Shown here piece by piece: positions 4,013 through 5,477 of a DNA stretch of 5,477 bases (position 1 is the first letter of the stretch; each line of letters opens with the position of its first letter). The stretch comes from Candidatus Roizmanbacteria bacterium CG_4_9_14_0_8_um_filter_34_12 (GTDB lineage Bacteria > Patescibacteriota > Microgenomatia > UBA1406 > GWC2-37-13). Below the pieces are notes generated by a model. It saw only the letters and a program-made list of their open reading frames with translations. It did not search any database and was not told where the DNA came from. The stretch lies in contig PFTH01000201.1 in assembly GCA_002789465.1 (NCBI GenBank), positions 1-5,477 on the forward strand, written 5' to 3'. A program made the position numbers and the translations under genes.

Positions 4013-5477
4013 ATGCTTCGTATACGAACGACAAAAACAGGCTCTTTATCTACAGCTGTTCAAGTTGTACGATACTTGTTTGGAAAAACAGTAATTATCA
4101 GACATATTGGTAGTGCATCTGATAAAAGCCAATTGACTCTTCTTAAAATTCAAGCTGAAGATTTCATCGAAAAATATACCGGTCAAAAATCACTTTTCAA
4201 CTCTTTAGATAATCAAAAAGAGAATAAAATAATCCAATCCCAATACGCCAGAACTATGGGTATAAAATATTGTTTTTTAAAAGAGGTAATTTACCATCTG
4301 TTTCGTATATTTACATTTGATAAGTTACGAAGTCCTTTGCTTACCGATTTAGTTATGGCAAGGATTGTAAACCCATCCTCTAAATTACAGTCGACAATAT
4401 TTCTTAGGGAAATGTTTGACATCAACTATTCTCAGACTGATGTTTATCGTAAGTTACCAGCTTTTTCAGACTTGAAAGAAGAAGTGGAAAAAAGAATAAT
4501 TTACTTTGCTAAAAAATATCTTAATTTTATCTTTACGGTTGTTTTCTATGACGTTACAACACTGTACTTTGAAACATTTAAGGAAGATCTATCAGGATTA
4601 AGAAAACCTGGATTTTCAAAAGATAATAAATTCAGCCAACCACAGATTATCATTGGACTGATTGTAAATCAAAGTGGCTTTCCTGTTTCCTATGACCTTT
4701 ATTCCGGCAACACCTTCGAAGGTCATACTCTTATCCCGTCTTTATTGGAATTCAAAAAAAAATACAACGTACAAAATCTAACCGTAGTTGCCGATGCCGC
4801 AATGATAAGTTTGAATAATGTTGAAGCGCTTGTTTACAATGAGATCAACTATATTGTAGGAGCAAGAATAAGTAATTTGTCCAACTGCTTAATTCAAAAC
4901 ATCAGTAACCATCTGAAGATGACGGATGGACTTAGTTATCGTTTAAAAACAGAGCGAGGAATACTCATATGTGATTTTTCAAAAAAAAGATATTGGAAGA
5001 ACAAAAATGAAATAGAAGAACAACTGGCAAAAGCTAAAAAGCATGAAAGAAAATCTGACCGCTCGTTTAGAAAGGTTAAATTTTTAAAAAGTACTGATAA
5101 AACAAAAGCTGTAATAAATAAAGCACTGATAGAAAAAACAAAACTACTTTTAGGAATCAAGGGATACTATACAAACCTTAAGACAGAAAGTAACGCAGAG
5201 ATTATTCAGCAATATCATAACCTCTGGCACGTTGAGAAATCATTCCGCATGGTCAAGAGTGATTTACAAACAAGGCCAATTTACCATTTCAAGGACAAAG
5301 CAATTCGCTCTCATATTCTAATTTGTTTTATGGCTTTGGCGGTTGGAACTTACATAGAATTATCTGCAAAAACATCATTACAAAAAACACTAAAACTCTT
5401 AAAAAAAGCAGTTGAAGTTAAAATCAAGGACAAAGTCACGGGAGATATCATAACAATACAACCGGAGTTATCCACAG
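4013..5477 (+). CDS. IS1634-type DDE transposase, 3' end cut by the window
   Basis: The frame runs 488 codons without a stop from ATG 4013 to the right edge. It is a DDE transposase of the IS1634 group in the IS4-like superfamily, which cuts and pastes its element with an RNase H-fold catalytic core. The catalytic triad can be read: VVFYDVTTLYFE (first Asp, D180), VVADAAMIS (second Asp, D261) and YHNLWHVEKSFRMVKSDL (Glu, E408). Other family marks are GNTFEGHTL (232-240), IVGARISNLS (281-290) and RPIYHFKDKAIRSHILICF (421-439). The N-terminal 100 residues are the usual less conserved DNA-binding part. No frameshift or internal stop is visible, so the enzyme may be active; the last residues are beyond the window. 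There is no Shine-Dalgarno site before the ATG. The first catalytic aspartate through the glutamate are all intact. Confidence 0.93.
   Translation, partial: MLRIRTTKTGSLSTAVQVVRYLFGKTVIIRHIGSASDKSQLTLLKIQAEDFIEKYTGQKSLFNSLDNQKENKIIQSQYARTMGIKYCFLKEVIYHLFRIFTFDKLRSPLLTDLVMARIVNPSSKLQSTIFLREMFDINYSQTDVYRKLPAFSDLKEEVEKRIIYFAKKYLNFIFTVVFYDVTTLYFETFKEDLSGLRKPGFSKDNKFSQPQIIIGLIVNQSGFPVSYDLYSGNTFEGHTLIPSLLEFKKKYNVQNLTVVADAAMISLNNVEALVYNEINYIVGARISNLSNCLIQNISNHLKMTDGLSYRLKTERGILICDFSKKRYWKNKNEIEEQLAKAKKHERKSDRSFRKVKFLKSTDKTKAVINKALIEKTKLLLGIKGYYTNLKTESNAEIIQQYHNLWHVEKSFRMVKSDLQTRPIYHFKDKAIRSHILICFMALAVGTYIELSAKTSLQKTLKLLKKAVEVKIKDKVTGDIITIQPELST
4013..5477 (+). mobile_element. IS1634-family insertion sequence, boundaries not seen
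   Basis: The element is recognised by its transposase only. Its left end must lie left of the ATG at 4013, within the non-coding block, and its right end is outside the window, so neither terminal inverted repeats nor the target-site duplication can be identified. The listed span is the minimum extent. Confidence 0.75.

Noticed and set aside
4936..5160. Minus-strand frame of 74 codons rich in Phe, Leu and Ser
   Set aside because: It is opposite the lysine-rich part of the transposase, whose AAA/AAG codons give Phe/Leu in reverse; the hydrophobic look is an artefact.

Overview
The window is a low-GC bacterial segment in which TAA, TAG and TGA all behave as stops. Three traits hint at a Patescibacteria (CPR)-type genome: a diverged HflX with a GETN..MKRHW segment, a short Cys4 protein with a basic tail, and -10 boxes lying almost against start codons with little Shine-Dalgarno signal. 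This placement is inference and no phylogenetic marker is present.

Layout. Positions 1-495 (+) hold the 3' three quarters of a nitroreductase gene. Converging on it is a minus-strand cluster read from about 2280 down to 511: a Phd/YefM-type antitoxin, a RelE/ParE-type toxin, the ribosome-associated GTPase HflX and an unlisted 37-residue single-membrane-span peptide. The cluster has a strong sigma70-type promoter at 2289-2318 with a perfect palindrome in its spacer. A divergent control region (2281-2408) separates it from a plus-strand gene at 2409-3391. That gene looks like a zinc-dependent deaminase-fold protein, with C-x-E in the first part and P-C-x-x-C in the second. It is split by a reading-frame shift at an A7 run (3003-3009) located between the two halves of the predicted active site. 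It is followed by a small zinc-ribbon-like protein (3420-3689) with its own promoter. A roughly 320-base non-coding stretch (3690-4012) holds a terminator-like hairpin and a possible structured RNA or ordered dyad. From 4013 to the right edge runs a long uninterrupted DDE transposase of the IS1634 type, with its end outside the window.

How the parts fit together. The toxin-antitoxin pair and hflX are closely spaced on one strand, so a ribosome-directed RNase toxin and a ribosome-splitting GTPase may share a transcript. The most unusual items are the split deaminase-like gene with a dyad over its poor -35 region, and the repeated placement of -10 boxes 6-11 bases before ATG codons in four transcription units, which suggests leaderless or nearly leaderless mRNAs. 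The non-coding block next to the transposase is the other place worth a closer look.
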